Source: Hahella chejuensis KCTC 2396 | GTDB lineage: Bacteria > Pseudomonadota > Gammaproteobacteria > Pseudomonadales > Oleiphilaceae | Direction: 5' to 3' | DNA length: 64,000 bases | Assembly: GCF_000012985.1 (NCBI RefSeq) | Contig: NC_007645.1 | Coordinates: forward strand, 1,116,001-1,180,000 | Part shown: positions 33,911 through 42,567 of the stretch, piece by piece | Layout: every line of letters begins with the position of its first letter | How positions within the stretch are numbered: position 1 is the stretch's first letter | Notes under the pieces: model-generated | Seen by the model: the letters and a program-made list of their open reading frames with translations, nothing else | Told to the model about the DNA's origin: nothing | Databases searched by the model: none | Translations under genes and position numbers: made by a program

Positions 33911-34483
33911 GTGAGACCGCAGACGGGAAGAATGAAGTTACTGCAGGCGGCAATGACGCTGTTTGAAGCAAATGGCTACTTCGCTACAACAATTGAGCAA
34001 ATCTCGCAGCAGGCTGGAGTTTCCAAAGGACTGACATACAACTACTTCAGGAGCAAAGAAGAACTGCTCATCGCCTTGGTGGAAGACGCTACCAGTAGAA
34101 TGGCGTCAGTATCCTCTGAGTTGTCCGAAGGACGCAGCGCTTCTGAGTCTGTTGCTAGTTTCCTGAACGTGTTTTTTACGTTTCTAAAAACGGAAAAGAC
34201 TTATCTAAAGCTCCAGCTAACCATTCTGCACACACCCGAGTTGCGCAAAATTGTGGACGCCGCCGTGAAGCAGCGAGCGGAAATGCTGCTGAAACAGGTG
34301 AGCCGTTGGATGAAGGATTTGGGGGTTGAGAAAAGTCGCGATAACGCCCGAATCATCCTGGCCATGCTGGATGGCGTCGCCCTGCATTATTTATCGATCT
34401 ACGACAAATATCCGCTCGACGCCGTGCAGAAACAGCTCACGCGAAACATATTAGATCTCTGTCGCCAACATAAGGATGAGTGA
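33911..34483 (+). CDS. TetR-family transcriptional regulator
   Basis: A 190-residue TetR-type repressor. The helix-turn-helix is at about residues 10-55: AAMTLFEANGYFATTIEQIS and QQAGVSKGLTYNYFRSKEEL. The rest is the helical ligand-binding domain with no recognisable specificity. I chose the GTG at 33911, which has GGGAGG (33901-33906) at good spacing; an upstream ATG at 33899 would overlap that site. A perfect 15-bp inverted repeat lies directly upstream. The gene leads into the GNAT gene with nearly no gap, so the two form an operon. Confidence 0.88.
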   Translation: MRPQTGRMKLLQAAMTLFEANGYFATTIEQISQQAGVSKGLTYNYFRSKEELLIALVEDATSRMASVSSELSEGRSASESVASFLNVFFTFLKTEKTYLKLQLTILHTPELRKIVDAAVKQRAEMLLKQVSRWMKDLGVEKSRDNARIILAMLDGVALHYLSIYDKYPLDAVQKQLTRNILDLCRQHKDE

Positions 34484-34484
34484 C

Positions 34485-35303
34485 ATGCTGAAAATTACGC
34501 CTGTTGAAAACAATGACTCCCTGACGCCGCTAAAAATCGCCTATCTGAAGGGTTGCGTCGCCCCTCTCGATGGCATGTGGTTGAACGGGTTCCTGCCTTT
34601 TTCGCAGCATCTTGGGCTGTTCGACGGCGGTGCGCTGACGGGGTACGCCTGCGTCAACAGTGAGGGGTATGTATTGCAGCTTTTTCTGCCATCCAGCCAC
34701 CAAAACCAGTACGCGCCAACATTGCGCCGTATTCTCGAACAGGGTGGAAAAGACTATTCACAAATTGCAGGAGCTTTTGTCAGCACTGCTGAGCCTGCAT
34801 ATCTATCGGCGTGTCTGGATGTGTTCAACAGTTTCCAGGTGAATGCATTGATGTACGAATACGACGTTAACGCCACAGAGACGCAAAGTGTGTCAGACAT
34901 GCTGCCGATGGCGTTCGCCAGTAACGAACAGCTCTCAGAGTTTGTGGCTTTTACCGCGCATAATATTCAAGCGCCGGAGGAGTGGCTGAATTATTATCTG
35001 GGGGGCTTGATCGAGCGCAGGCAACTTTTGGGCTACTGGCGGGAAGGCGAACTAGTCGCCAGTGGGGAAATGCGGCATGATCCGACCTTTCAATCCGATT
35101 GTGTGGATATTGGCGTGATTGTGGCGCGGGAGCACAGAAAGCAAGGCATCGCTGAAAAAGTGATCCGAACCTTGTCCTCCCGAATCAGAGAAACTCAGCG
35201 GCGTCCAATCTGCTCCACAGAAAGAGAAAATATCGCTGCGCAGACAGCCATCGCCCGGGCGGGTTTCATCTCCAGGCACAGAATTGTGCGGTTTGATTGT
35301 TGA
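34485..35303 (+). CDS. GNAT-family N-acetyltransferase
   Basis: A 272-residue protein with a C-terminal GNAT domain (about 150-265). The acetyl-CoA-binding motif A reads VIVAREHRKQGIAEKVIRTL, with the expected R/Q-x-x-G-I/L pattern, and AAQTAIARAGFISRHRIVRF is motif B. The N-terminal 130 residues form a second, degenerate GNAT-like or lid region. The substrate is unknown. I chose the ATG at 34485 because AAGGA lies eight bases before it; an ATG at 34476 overlaps the tetR stop. Control by the TetR repressor is inferred from the operon layout. Confidence 0.78.
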   Translation: MLKITPVENNDSLTPLKIAYLKGCVAPLDGMWLNGFLPFSQHLGLFDGGALTGYACVNSEGYVLQLFLPSSHQNQYAPTLRRILEQGGKDYSQIAGAFVSTAEPAYLSACLDVFNSFQVNALMYEYDVNATETQSVSDMLPMAFASNEQLSEFVAFTAHNIQAPEEWLNYYLGGLIERRQLLGYWREGELVASGEMRHDPTFQSDCVDIGVIVAREHRKQGIAEKVIRTLSSRIRETQRRPICSTERENIAAQTAIARAGFISRHRIVRFDC

Positions 35304-35397
35304 TACCGTTCTGACAATGGACGGAGTGAAGCCTGCGTTGCAGAGTGGGCTTAGAGTTGCAGACTCATCGTGAACCATAACTAGAAGGCTGACAAAC

Positions 35398-36144
35398 ATG
35401 ACCCTGACCGGCGCTACCCGCAGTAAATTGTCCCGCAACTATTCTCTGATGTGTCCCGACTCCCATGTGCCATTGAATCTGCCGCAGTGGAAAAACTGTC
35501 AGGTGATTTATACGGCGTCGCCGGAGATGGGGGCGAAGTTTTGTCAGTTTCTGGTGAATATGAAAGCCGGCGGTAGTTTTTGTTCGGAGAGCCAGACGGA
35601 TGAGTTTCTGTTGTTAGTGTTGGAAGGCGCTATCGAACTGACTTTTGGCGGCGCTACACACCGCCTGCAGCAGGACGGATTCGCGCACTTGAAAGCGGGT
35701 GAGCGCTTTGAGTTAAAGAATCCTGGCGATACTGGACGGATATTAGCGTTTCAGAAAAAGTACGCGCCTATGCCTGGGGCGACCGGCGCTGTCATATCTT
35801 TCGTCAGTTCCTTGGCGCAAACTTCGGCGAAGCCGTTTCTCGGCGATGACGGCGCCTTACTGCAAACCTTGTTGCCCGAGGATTCGGCTTGGGATTGGGG
35901 CGTCAATGTATTTGAGTTTCAACCCGGCGCCACACTGCCCATCGTGGAAATGCATTTCATGGAGCATGGTCTGTACTTTCTGCAGGGGCAGGGCGTTTAC
36001 CGTCTGGGAAGCGACTGGCATCTGGTGGAGCAGGGCGATGCGATCTGGATGGGGCCTTATCTGGAACAATGGTTCGCCGCGACGGGGAAAATCTCCAGCA
36101 AATATATCTACTACAAGGAAATGAATCGGGCGCCGGGGCTTTAA
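35398..36144 (+). CDS. Bicupin, (S)-ureidoglycine aminohydrolase-like
   Basis: A 248-residue double cupin. The N-terminal cupin (about 45-120) has DEFLLLVLEGAIELTF, and the C-terminal cupin (about 165-240) carries VEMHFMEHGLYFLQGQGVYR, then GDAIWMGPYLEQWFAATGK, a pattern I know from AllE/UGHY, the Mn-dependent enzyme that releases ammonia from ureidoglycine in allantoin breakdown. The metal ligands Glu, His, His and Gln of the second cupin are visible. No other purine-degradation gene is in the window, so function should be called family-level. It is monocistronic. Confidence 0.75.
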   Translation: MTLTGATRSKLSRNYSLMCPDSHVPLNLPQWKNCQVIYTASPEMGAKFCQFLVNMKAGGSFCSESQTDEFLLLVLEGAIELTFGGATHRLQQDGFAHLKAGERFELKNPGDTGRILAFQKKYAPMPGATGAVISFVSSLAQTSAKPFLGDDGALLQTLLPEDSAWDWGVNVFEFQPGATLPIVEMHFMEHGLYFLQGQGVYRLGSDWHLVEQGDAIWMGPYLEQWFAATGKISSKYIYYKEMNRAPGL

Positions 36145-36235
36145 TAAACGGCGTTCGCCGAAGATTTTGTATTTAAATCTCCTCTCGCATAAGCCATTAT
36201 GACGCAAGACTTTCTACTGTTTTCGAGAACCTTTG

Positions 36236-36394
36236 ATGTTAAAAAAGCTGCTGTTTCTTGTCGGGTGCGTGCTAGCCATTGTCGTCGCCTGGTGGGCGTT
36301 CAAATTAATCGGCAAGCTGGTGTTCTTCGCGGTGCTGGCTATCGGCGCCTATCTCCTGTGGACTAAGGTTATCAAGCCCAGTTCAGATGGGTGA
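36236..36394 (+). CDS. Small one/two-helix membrane protein (52 residues)
   Basis: The frame reads MLKKLLFLVGCVLAIVVAWW, then AFKLIGKLVFFAVLAIGAYL and LWTKVIKPSSDG. Two hydrophobic stretches (5-22 and 27-43) lie around a short basic link. The ribosome-binding site is weak (GAGAACC). No family is recognised; the composition suggests a genuine small membrane protein. Confidence 0.4.
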   Translation: MLKKLLFLVGCVLAIVVAWWAFKLIGKLVFFAVLAIGAYLLWTKVIKPSSDG

Positions 36395-36473
36395 AGTGGC
36401 GCTACGGCGGTCGTTATTTTTCTCGGGAAGCAGTTTGAAGACCGCTTCCCGAATGTGCTATTCGTCGGCCTGA

Positions 36474-37700
36474 TTAGTAATTAGCTTTATGTTCGCTTTC
36501 AGAGTCGCTGCTGCTGTGCTCTGAGTCTGTATCGGTCGACCCATTTATTACCGGGTGAGATTGCGCGTTAATCTGGCCGTTCAGCAGGTTATTTACTGTG
36601 GTGTCGACGTTACTTTTGCTTCCCAGTGCGCCTTCGGAAATGCCTTGAATGCCTGGAAACACGACGCCTGGTCGGTTGCTGGCGCGGTGCAGGTAAAGCT
36701 CTCCGCTTTCCCCGAAAGGCGAATCCTGCAATGAGGCGGCGGAGCGTTCAACATGATCGCACACGGCGCAGGGGCGTTTTACCCCCGCTACGGGGATCAA
36801 CAGCGGCCCTTCACTTTTATCTGAAGGCAAATTCTTGGCGAGATAGTCGTAAAGAGATTGCTCTGCGTGCATACACGCTTTGCCTTCATCGTTCTTTTTA
36901 GTGCCGCCTTCAACCAGGGACTTGTTTTTATCTGGATGCACTTGGCTATCGACCACTTTCACATATTGGTTGATCTGGCTATCATCGCCGCTTTGTAGCG
37001 CCTTGGCTGCATTTTGAATGGTATCGAGAATGGGGCCCACCTGCTGCTTAACTCGCTCTGCCTCCGCGTCCGACATTTGACGTCCCAAGTCATTGGCGGA
37101 CACCTTTTCAGTCTGCGTGGCGGCTGCGCTCTTAAATTTGGCGAAGCCACTTTCATCAAGTAATTGGCTTGAGATGTTTTGTCGGTGACGGTCGTTGCGT
37201 TCATTGCCCGTTATCTTGCCAAGGTCTTGAAAAGACGCTTTCAGCCCTTCAAGCAACCCGGCTGTATTTTTATTGCAACTGATAAGCAGCTTGCCTTCAT
37301 GAACCGTCGCCTGGACTTCCACTGCGCCCTTGGTATTTTCCAGCGCGAGGCTGGAAATCCACCTTAACGCCTGGTTTGTGGTATTGAGCCCTTCGTATTT
37401 CTTGCTCCCGGCGCTTTCTTGCGAACCATGCGCCTCTGCTCTTGTATTATTGTGTGCGTTGGCGCCGTCCATGCTGATGCGGACTAGCGGAACGTCACCG
37501 GGTGTGCTTCCGGTAAGGCGGCTGCTGCTGGTAAGCGGTGTAGAGGAGGTGGAGGCCATGGAGGTTCCAGTCTGCTGGGTCGCTTCCTGACCAAGACTCA
37601 TGGTTTGCGGATGATTTTGCGAAGTTGATGACGACTGTTGGGTTGCAGCGGTATCTATGTGATGAACGCCGCTCTGTTGATTAACGCCGCTGGTTTGCAT
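36474..37700 (-). CDS. Candidate type III secreted effector with deaminase-fold domain
   Basis: A 408-residue protein without signal peptide. The first 75 residues are rich in Ser, Thr and Gln, as in type III secretion signals. Residues about 100-255 are helical and unassigned. Residues about 265-345 show CMHAEQSLYDYL (His278 and Glu280) followed by GVKRPCAVCDHVE (Cys311 and Cys314): H-A-E plus P-C-x-x-C is the zinc and catalytic signature of the cytidine deaminase-like superfamily, which includes many bacterial toxins and effectors. The C-terminus is acidic and Ser-rich (DTDSEHSSSDSESEHK). It lies six bases after a CesT-like chaperone gene. The substrate could be a nucleotide, nucleic acid or protein side chain. 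Confidence 0.65.
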   Translation of the reverse strand: MQTSGVNQQSGVHHIDTAATQQSSSTSQNHPQTMSLGQEATQQTGTSMASTSSTPLTSSSRLTGSTPGDVPLVRISMDGANAHNNTRAEAHGSQESAGSKKYEGLNTTNQALRWISSLALENTKGAVEVQATVHEGKLLISCNKNTAGLLEGLKASFQDLGKITGNERNDRHRQNISSQLLDESGFAKFKSAAATQTEKVSANDLGRQMSDAEAERVKQQVGPILDTIQNAAKALQSGDDSQINQYVKVVDSQVHPDKNKSLVEGGTKKNDEGKACMHAEQSLYDYLAKNLPSDKSEGPLLIPVAGVKRPCAVCDHVERSAASLQDSPFGESGELYLHRASNRPGVVFPGIQGISEGALGSKSNVDTTVNNLLNGQINAQSHPVINGSTDTDSEHSSSDSESEHKANY

Positions 37701-37706
37701 GGTGCT

Positions 37707-38189
37707 CTAGCCTCTGATCATGTGCATGTGATTGGGGGATGGCGCTTTGGGAGCTGGGGCGGGTGCTTGCCCGGTTGGCGCTTCATGTTGATAGTCGGCT
37801 ATCACGGCGCGGAAGTGCACGGCGGTTTCAATGAAGTTTTTGAGTATGTTGGAAAACAGTATGGCGGTCAGCCCCTCTATTTCCTGTACAAAGCTCAACA
37901 CCAGTGAGTGCTCCTTCGGGTTGACGCTGATCGCCGCGCCTTTGGTTCTTAGGCCAGGGAAGCTGTACTCAAGAACTTTAACTAACGCATTGGAGCTAAG
38001 CTCATCCAGGGAAACTAAGTCGCTCAAAAATACCAGTTGATTTTGATCATCGGGAAGGAACAGCGTTATGACCGTGTCGCCGACATACTGAAATCCGCAG
38101 ACATTTTCTTCATTAAGCTGAAACTCTGGGAGATCATTTATCTGAGAAAACTCTTTTAAAAGCGTATTGATTCTCTGCTTGGGGTTCAT
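37707..38189 (-). CDS. CesT-like type III secretion chaperone
   Basis: A 160-residue acidic protein. Residues about 5-130 follow the alpha-beta pattern of Tir-chaperone (CesT) family proteins: NTLLKEFSQINDLPEFQLNE, GDTVITLFLPDDQNQLVFLS, LRTKGAAISVNPKEHSLVLS and then a final helix VQEIEGLTAILFSNILKNFI. A Pro/Ala-rich tail (about 135-152) follows. Such chaperones are encoded next to the effector they deliver. The effector gene starts six bases after this stop codon. The ATG at 38189 has GAAGG upstream. No secretion apparatus genes are in the window, so the machine must be elsewhere. Confidence 0.65.
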   Translation of the reverse strand: MNPKQRINTLLKEFSQINDLPEFQLNEENVCGFQYVGDTVITLFLPDDQNQLVFLSDLVSLDELSSNALVKVLEYSFPGLRTKGAAISVNPKEHSLVLSFVQEIEGLTAILFSNILKNFIETAVHFRAVIADYQHEAPTGQAPAPAPKAPSPNHMHMIRG

Positions 38190-38339
38190 AATCCAAACCT
38201 TCGTTAAGGGCTTTGAGGGTGTGAAGTGAGCTAATGCTAACTACACCTGATATATCGTTTGGTAACGACGGCGGTGATGAAGTTGCATTAACAAGCAGAG
38301 AGGTAGCGGAAGAGGGTAAGCAGAATGGAGGCGGACTGC

Positions 38340-38558
38340 TCAGTCATTAGCGTCCGTTTTATTTCCTTGTTTCTCGGCTGTGTTCGCATCAAACGTATAA
38401 AACAACTGCCAGTAGCAGTAAAGCGCTGCGCCGCTGGCGATCATGCCCCACAGAGGTTCGCCGGTGGCCCATTCCAGCGTCGCCCAGAACAAGCAGAATA
38501 CCGTGATGGCGACACGTCTCCATACCGGGCGGAAAAATTCCAAATCTCGTTGCTGCAT
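38340..38558 (-). CDS. Small membrane protein, 72 residues
   Basis: A hypothetical protein with two hydrophobic segments, RRVAITVFCLFWATLEWATG (about 14-33) and LWGMIASGAALYCYWQLFYT (about 36-55), and a polar C-terminus. Likely an inner-membrane hairpin. The ribosome-binding site is weak, and the family is not recognised. Confidence 0.45.
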   Translation of the reverse strand: MQQRDLEFFRPVWRRVAITVFCLFWATLEWATGEPLWGMIASGAALYCYWQLFYTFDANTAEKQGNKTDAND

Positions 38559-38725
38559 GGGCGTTGTCTCTATGTTCCGGGTGATGAGTTGACGCGACGT
38601 TTAGGGTAAACATCGACGGGACGGATAGTTTGCAGTATCCCGGAATGGTTGGCCAGTCCGGGAGAGTATTTTAGTAAATGCAAAAAAATGATCAGGAAAT
38701 CCGGGTTGTCTCTGAGCTGGGAGCG

Positions 38726-38962
38726 CTATTCTTGATCTTCCCACGCATACGGCAGCAACTCGGCGACATCATCAAAGTCGATAAATGCAACGATCTTGCC
38801 TGACTGATCCTTGATTTCCCAGCCTTCGAGTGGACTCCACGCACTGAAGTCGTAAGCACCCAACCCACACTCATGCTCAATAGCTACAACGTAACGCCCT
38901 GCTTTTTGGGGCGCCTCTGCTCGGGTCCACTGGACCTTCTTAAGTTCGCGTTTCATTACCAT
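38726..38962 (-). CDS. Hypothetical 78-residue protein downstream of the YafO-like toxin
   Basis: An acidic, soluble protein (KAGRYVVAIEHECGLGAYDF, then SAWSPLEGWEIKDQSGKIVA and FIDFDDVAELLPY). No known domain. Its start overlaps the end of the yafO-like gene: ATG at 38962, or at 38956 if the overlap is the single base of TAATG. This tight coupling makes it a third member of the toxin-antitoxin operon. It could be an accessory protein or an unrelated passenger. Confidence 0.55.
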   Translation of the reverse strand: MVMKRELKKVQWTRAEAPQKAGRYVVAIEHECGLGAYDFSAWSPLEGWEIKDQSGKIVAFIDFDDVAELLPYAWEDQE

Positions 38963-39360
38963 TTCATCCTAAACTCTAGCGCTTCTTCCGCATAACTTTT
39001 GAGAGTTTTTTCCTCAGTTCGAAGAAACTCGTGACCATTATTCCATATAATTGTAAGTAGCATATAATAATCTGGGTTTAAGTATCCTGGACAATATAGC
39101 AAAAATGCATCACTAGTTCTTTTGTCCTGGATTCGTAAATGAAGTTTCTCAACTCGGAATCGCTTTTCGTCAAGCAAGTGGACGTGTTTGACCTTCTCTT
39201 CCCAAGCTAGCTTGGGGCTCATAGTGAGAACATCCTTGCCAAACATTTTACCTGGATCTCCGGTTTCAACATAATATTCGAAGGCATCAATCACCTTCTT
39301 TACAGCAGGAATGTTTTTCTGATATTCAATGTCTTTACCGTAGAAAAGTTTAACCGCCAT
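38956..39360 (-). CDS. yafO: YafO-family ribosome-dependent mRNA interferase toxin
   Basis: A 134-residue protein that aligns in pattern with E. coli YafO, a toxin that associates with the ribosome and cleaves mRNA downstream of the translation start. Shared features: FEYYVETGDPGKMFGKDVLT, then EEKVKHVHLLDEKRF, the segment TSDAFLLYCPGYLNPDYYML and the C-terminal YAEEALEFRMKW (E. coli MAEAFRMRF). It is preceded by a small putative antitoxin gene whose end overlaps it by 11 bp, and followed by an overlapping small gene. This differs from the E. coli dinB-yafN-yafO-yafP layout. Confidence 0.8.
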   Translation of the reverse strand: MAVKLFYGKDIEYQKNIPAVKKVIDAFEYYVETGDPGKMFGKDVLTMSPKLAWEEKVKHVHLLDEKRFRVEKLHLRIQDKRTSDAFLLYCPGYLNPDYYMLLTIIWNNGHEFLRTEEKTLKSYAEEALEFRMKW

Positions 39361-39514
39361 GTCCTTTAAATCCTTTTGACTTCATTTCCTCTCGAATTTC
39401 TCGCTCTTTACGGGCCTTCGTCATAGCTGCTTTAATTTCTTCCAGCTCATGAATAGTTAGTGCCTCTGGCTGTTTAAGTGCTTTTTTCTTACCTTGAACG
39501 TCTTTTTCTGACAT
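39350..39514 (-). CDS. Putative antitoxin (54 residues) of the YafO-like toxin
   Basis: A very small basic/acidic helical protein: MSEKDVQGKKKALKQPEALT, then IHELEEIKAAMTKARKEREI and REEMKSKGFKGHGG. It does not resemble YafN (a Phd-type antitoxin of about 97 residues). Its frame overlaps the toxin start by 11 bp, and AGAGGAG stands before the ATG, so it is probably translated. The role as antitoxin is inferred from position, size and overlap. Confidence 0.55.
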   Translation of the reverse strand: MSEKDVQGKKKALKQPEALTIHELEEIKAAMTKARKEREIREEMKSKGFKGHGG

Positions 39515-40023
39515 AAAAATACTCCTCTAGAAATCTACTTCCATTATATGGCTTGGTAAATTTGGTGGAATAGTGAGTTGGGCCTATATCAGAAAAGCTG
39601 CTCATCCGGTGCTAGTATGAAGCTCAAGATAGACGATGCTCTAGTGGCAATCATCTGCGATAAATTGGAGAGTGCCTGTAAATTATATTTTACAAATATT
39701 GACTAATGGACAGGAGTGAATTTTTAAGTGATATGACTATTTGGAGGGGGCGTAAATTTATGTATTTAATGCGTAAAGGGTGTTTTTTAATATTTTCTCT
39801 TATTAAGTGAGAAATATGACGAGTCTCGGGGTAATCAGAATATGTCGTGAAGACACTAGGTGATACATTCTGTGCGACCATTTATATAAAATTACATTTT
39901 GATAAAGAGGCGAGAGTTTAGCCGCACATCCCTGCCTCTTTGAAAATCAATTAGTTATTATTGTAGATGCTTTTTGTATTTGTCTGATTTGCTGAATCGT
40001 TAGGTTTTTCCGCCAGAAAGCGT
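39515..40023. other. AT-rich intergenic region
   Basis: About 500 bases without a convincing gene, distinctly more AT-rich than the surroundings. One hairpin is visible: AAAGAGGC (39904-39911) with GCCTCTTT (39934-39941), 83 bases past the iolA stop codon, which may end the minus-strand iol transcripts. A short minus-strand frame at 39690-39881 lacks coding character. Confidence 0.5.
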
Positions 40024-41544
<1,521 letters not shown>

Positions 41545-41636
41545 TTGCTGCGGCGCGCCTGCGCAGAGGCGCGCGTCATCGGAGATGCAGGGCCCATGCC
41601 GGGCCGGATTTTGCTGTGTGGATCAGGCGCTGGCGG

Positions 41637-42536
41637 TTATGCCGATAGCGTTATGCCTGCTTCGGCGCACAGCCGTTTCAGGTTGTTGGCGCCCAGGGTG
41701 GCGAAAGTCAGGGGATGGGCGACCGCTGGGTCCTGCTCCGCTTCCACCACCAGCCAGCCGCTGTAACCGCTGGCATGCAGGCCTTTGAACAGGGTCGCGT
41801 AGTCAATGCCGCCGTCGCCGGGAACCGTGAACACGCCGTTGAGCACCGCATCCAGAAAACTCAGATCCCGGTTTTTGGCGTCCGCCAGCACTTGCATACG
41901 AATGTCTTTACAATGCACATGGTTGATGCGATCAGCGTGACGTTGCTGCACCGCAATGGGATCGCCGCCCGCGTAGGTAAGATGCCCGGTGTCGAGCAGC
42001 AGGCCCACGGAATCGCCGGTGTTGGCCATCAGCGCGTCGATCTCCTCTTCGGTTTCCACCACGGTGCCCATGTGATGGTGATAAGCGATCTTCACGCCGT
42101 GCTCCAGGCAGTAATCCGCCACTTGCGTCAGTTTGGCGCCGAAGGTTTCCCATTGGTCTTCCGCCAGGCGCGGACGGTGGGACACTGGCGTGTTTTGATC
42201 GCCATGCACGCAGCCTGTGACCTCGCAATACACCATCGCGGTGGCGCCAAGGGATTTCAGCAGATGCAGATGATCCTGAATGGCGGCGATTTCCGCTTCC
42301 ACGCTGCGCTCCAGCAGTTGGCCGCTGAACCAGCCGGACACCAGACGCAGTCCGTGATTGTCCAGAATGGGTCCCAGTACTTCCGGCTTACGCGGGAATT
42401 TATGGCCGAGTTCGAAGCCGGCGAAGCCTGCTTGTTTACCCTCGCTGAGGCACACTTCCAGCGGCGTGTCGCCACCCAGGGAGGGCAGGTCGTCGTTAGT
42501 CCAGGTCAGAGGGTTGATGCCGATACGTACGCTCAT
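41637..42536 (-). CDS. iolE: Myo-inosose-2 dehydratase
   Basis: A 299-residue TIM-barrel enzyme that dehydrates 2-keto-myo-inositol to the trihydroxycyclohexanedione used by IolD. The start VRIGINPLTWTNDDLPSLGG is diagnostic of IolE. Metal-site regions include KIAYHHHMGTVVETEEEIDA, LLLDTGHLTYAGGD, RINHVHCKDIR and a late WLVVEAEQDPAVAHP. The metal is usually Mn or Co. The gene lies 31 bp after iolD. The start ATG at 42536 is followed by the family's usual N-terminus. Confidence 0.95.
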   Translation of the reverse strand: MSVRIGINPLTWTNDDLPSLGGDTPLEVCLSEGKQAGFAGFELGHKFPRKPEVLGPILDNHGLRLVSGWFSGQLLERSVEAEIAAIQDHLHLLKSLGATAMVYCEVTGCVHGDQNTPVSHRPRLAEDQWETFGAKLTQVADYCLEHGVKIAYHHHMGTVVETEEEIDALMANTGDSVGLLLDTGHLTYAGGDPIAVQQRHADRINHVHCKDIRMQVLADAKNRDLSFLDAVLNGVFTVPGDGGIDYATLFKGLHASGYSGWLVVEAEQDPAVAHPLTFATLGANNLKRLCAEAGITLSA

Positions 42537-42567
42537 GAGATATCTCCAGATATTCCGCCAAAAGTGA

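Noticed and set aside
39690-39881. 63-codon minus-strand frame in the AT-rich gap
   Set aside because: AT-rich regions produce such frames by chance; there is no ribosome-binding site and no hydrophobic or domain pattern.
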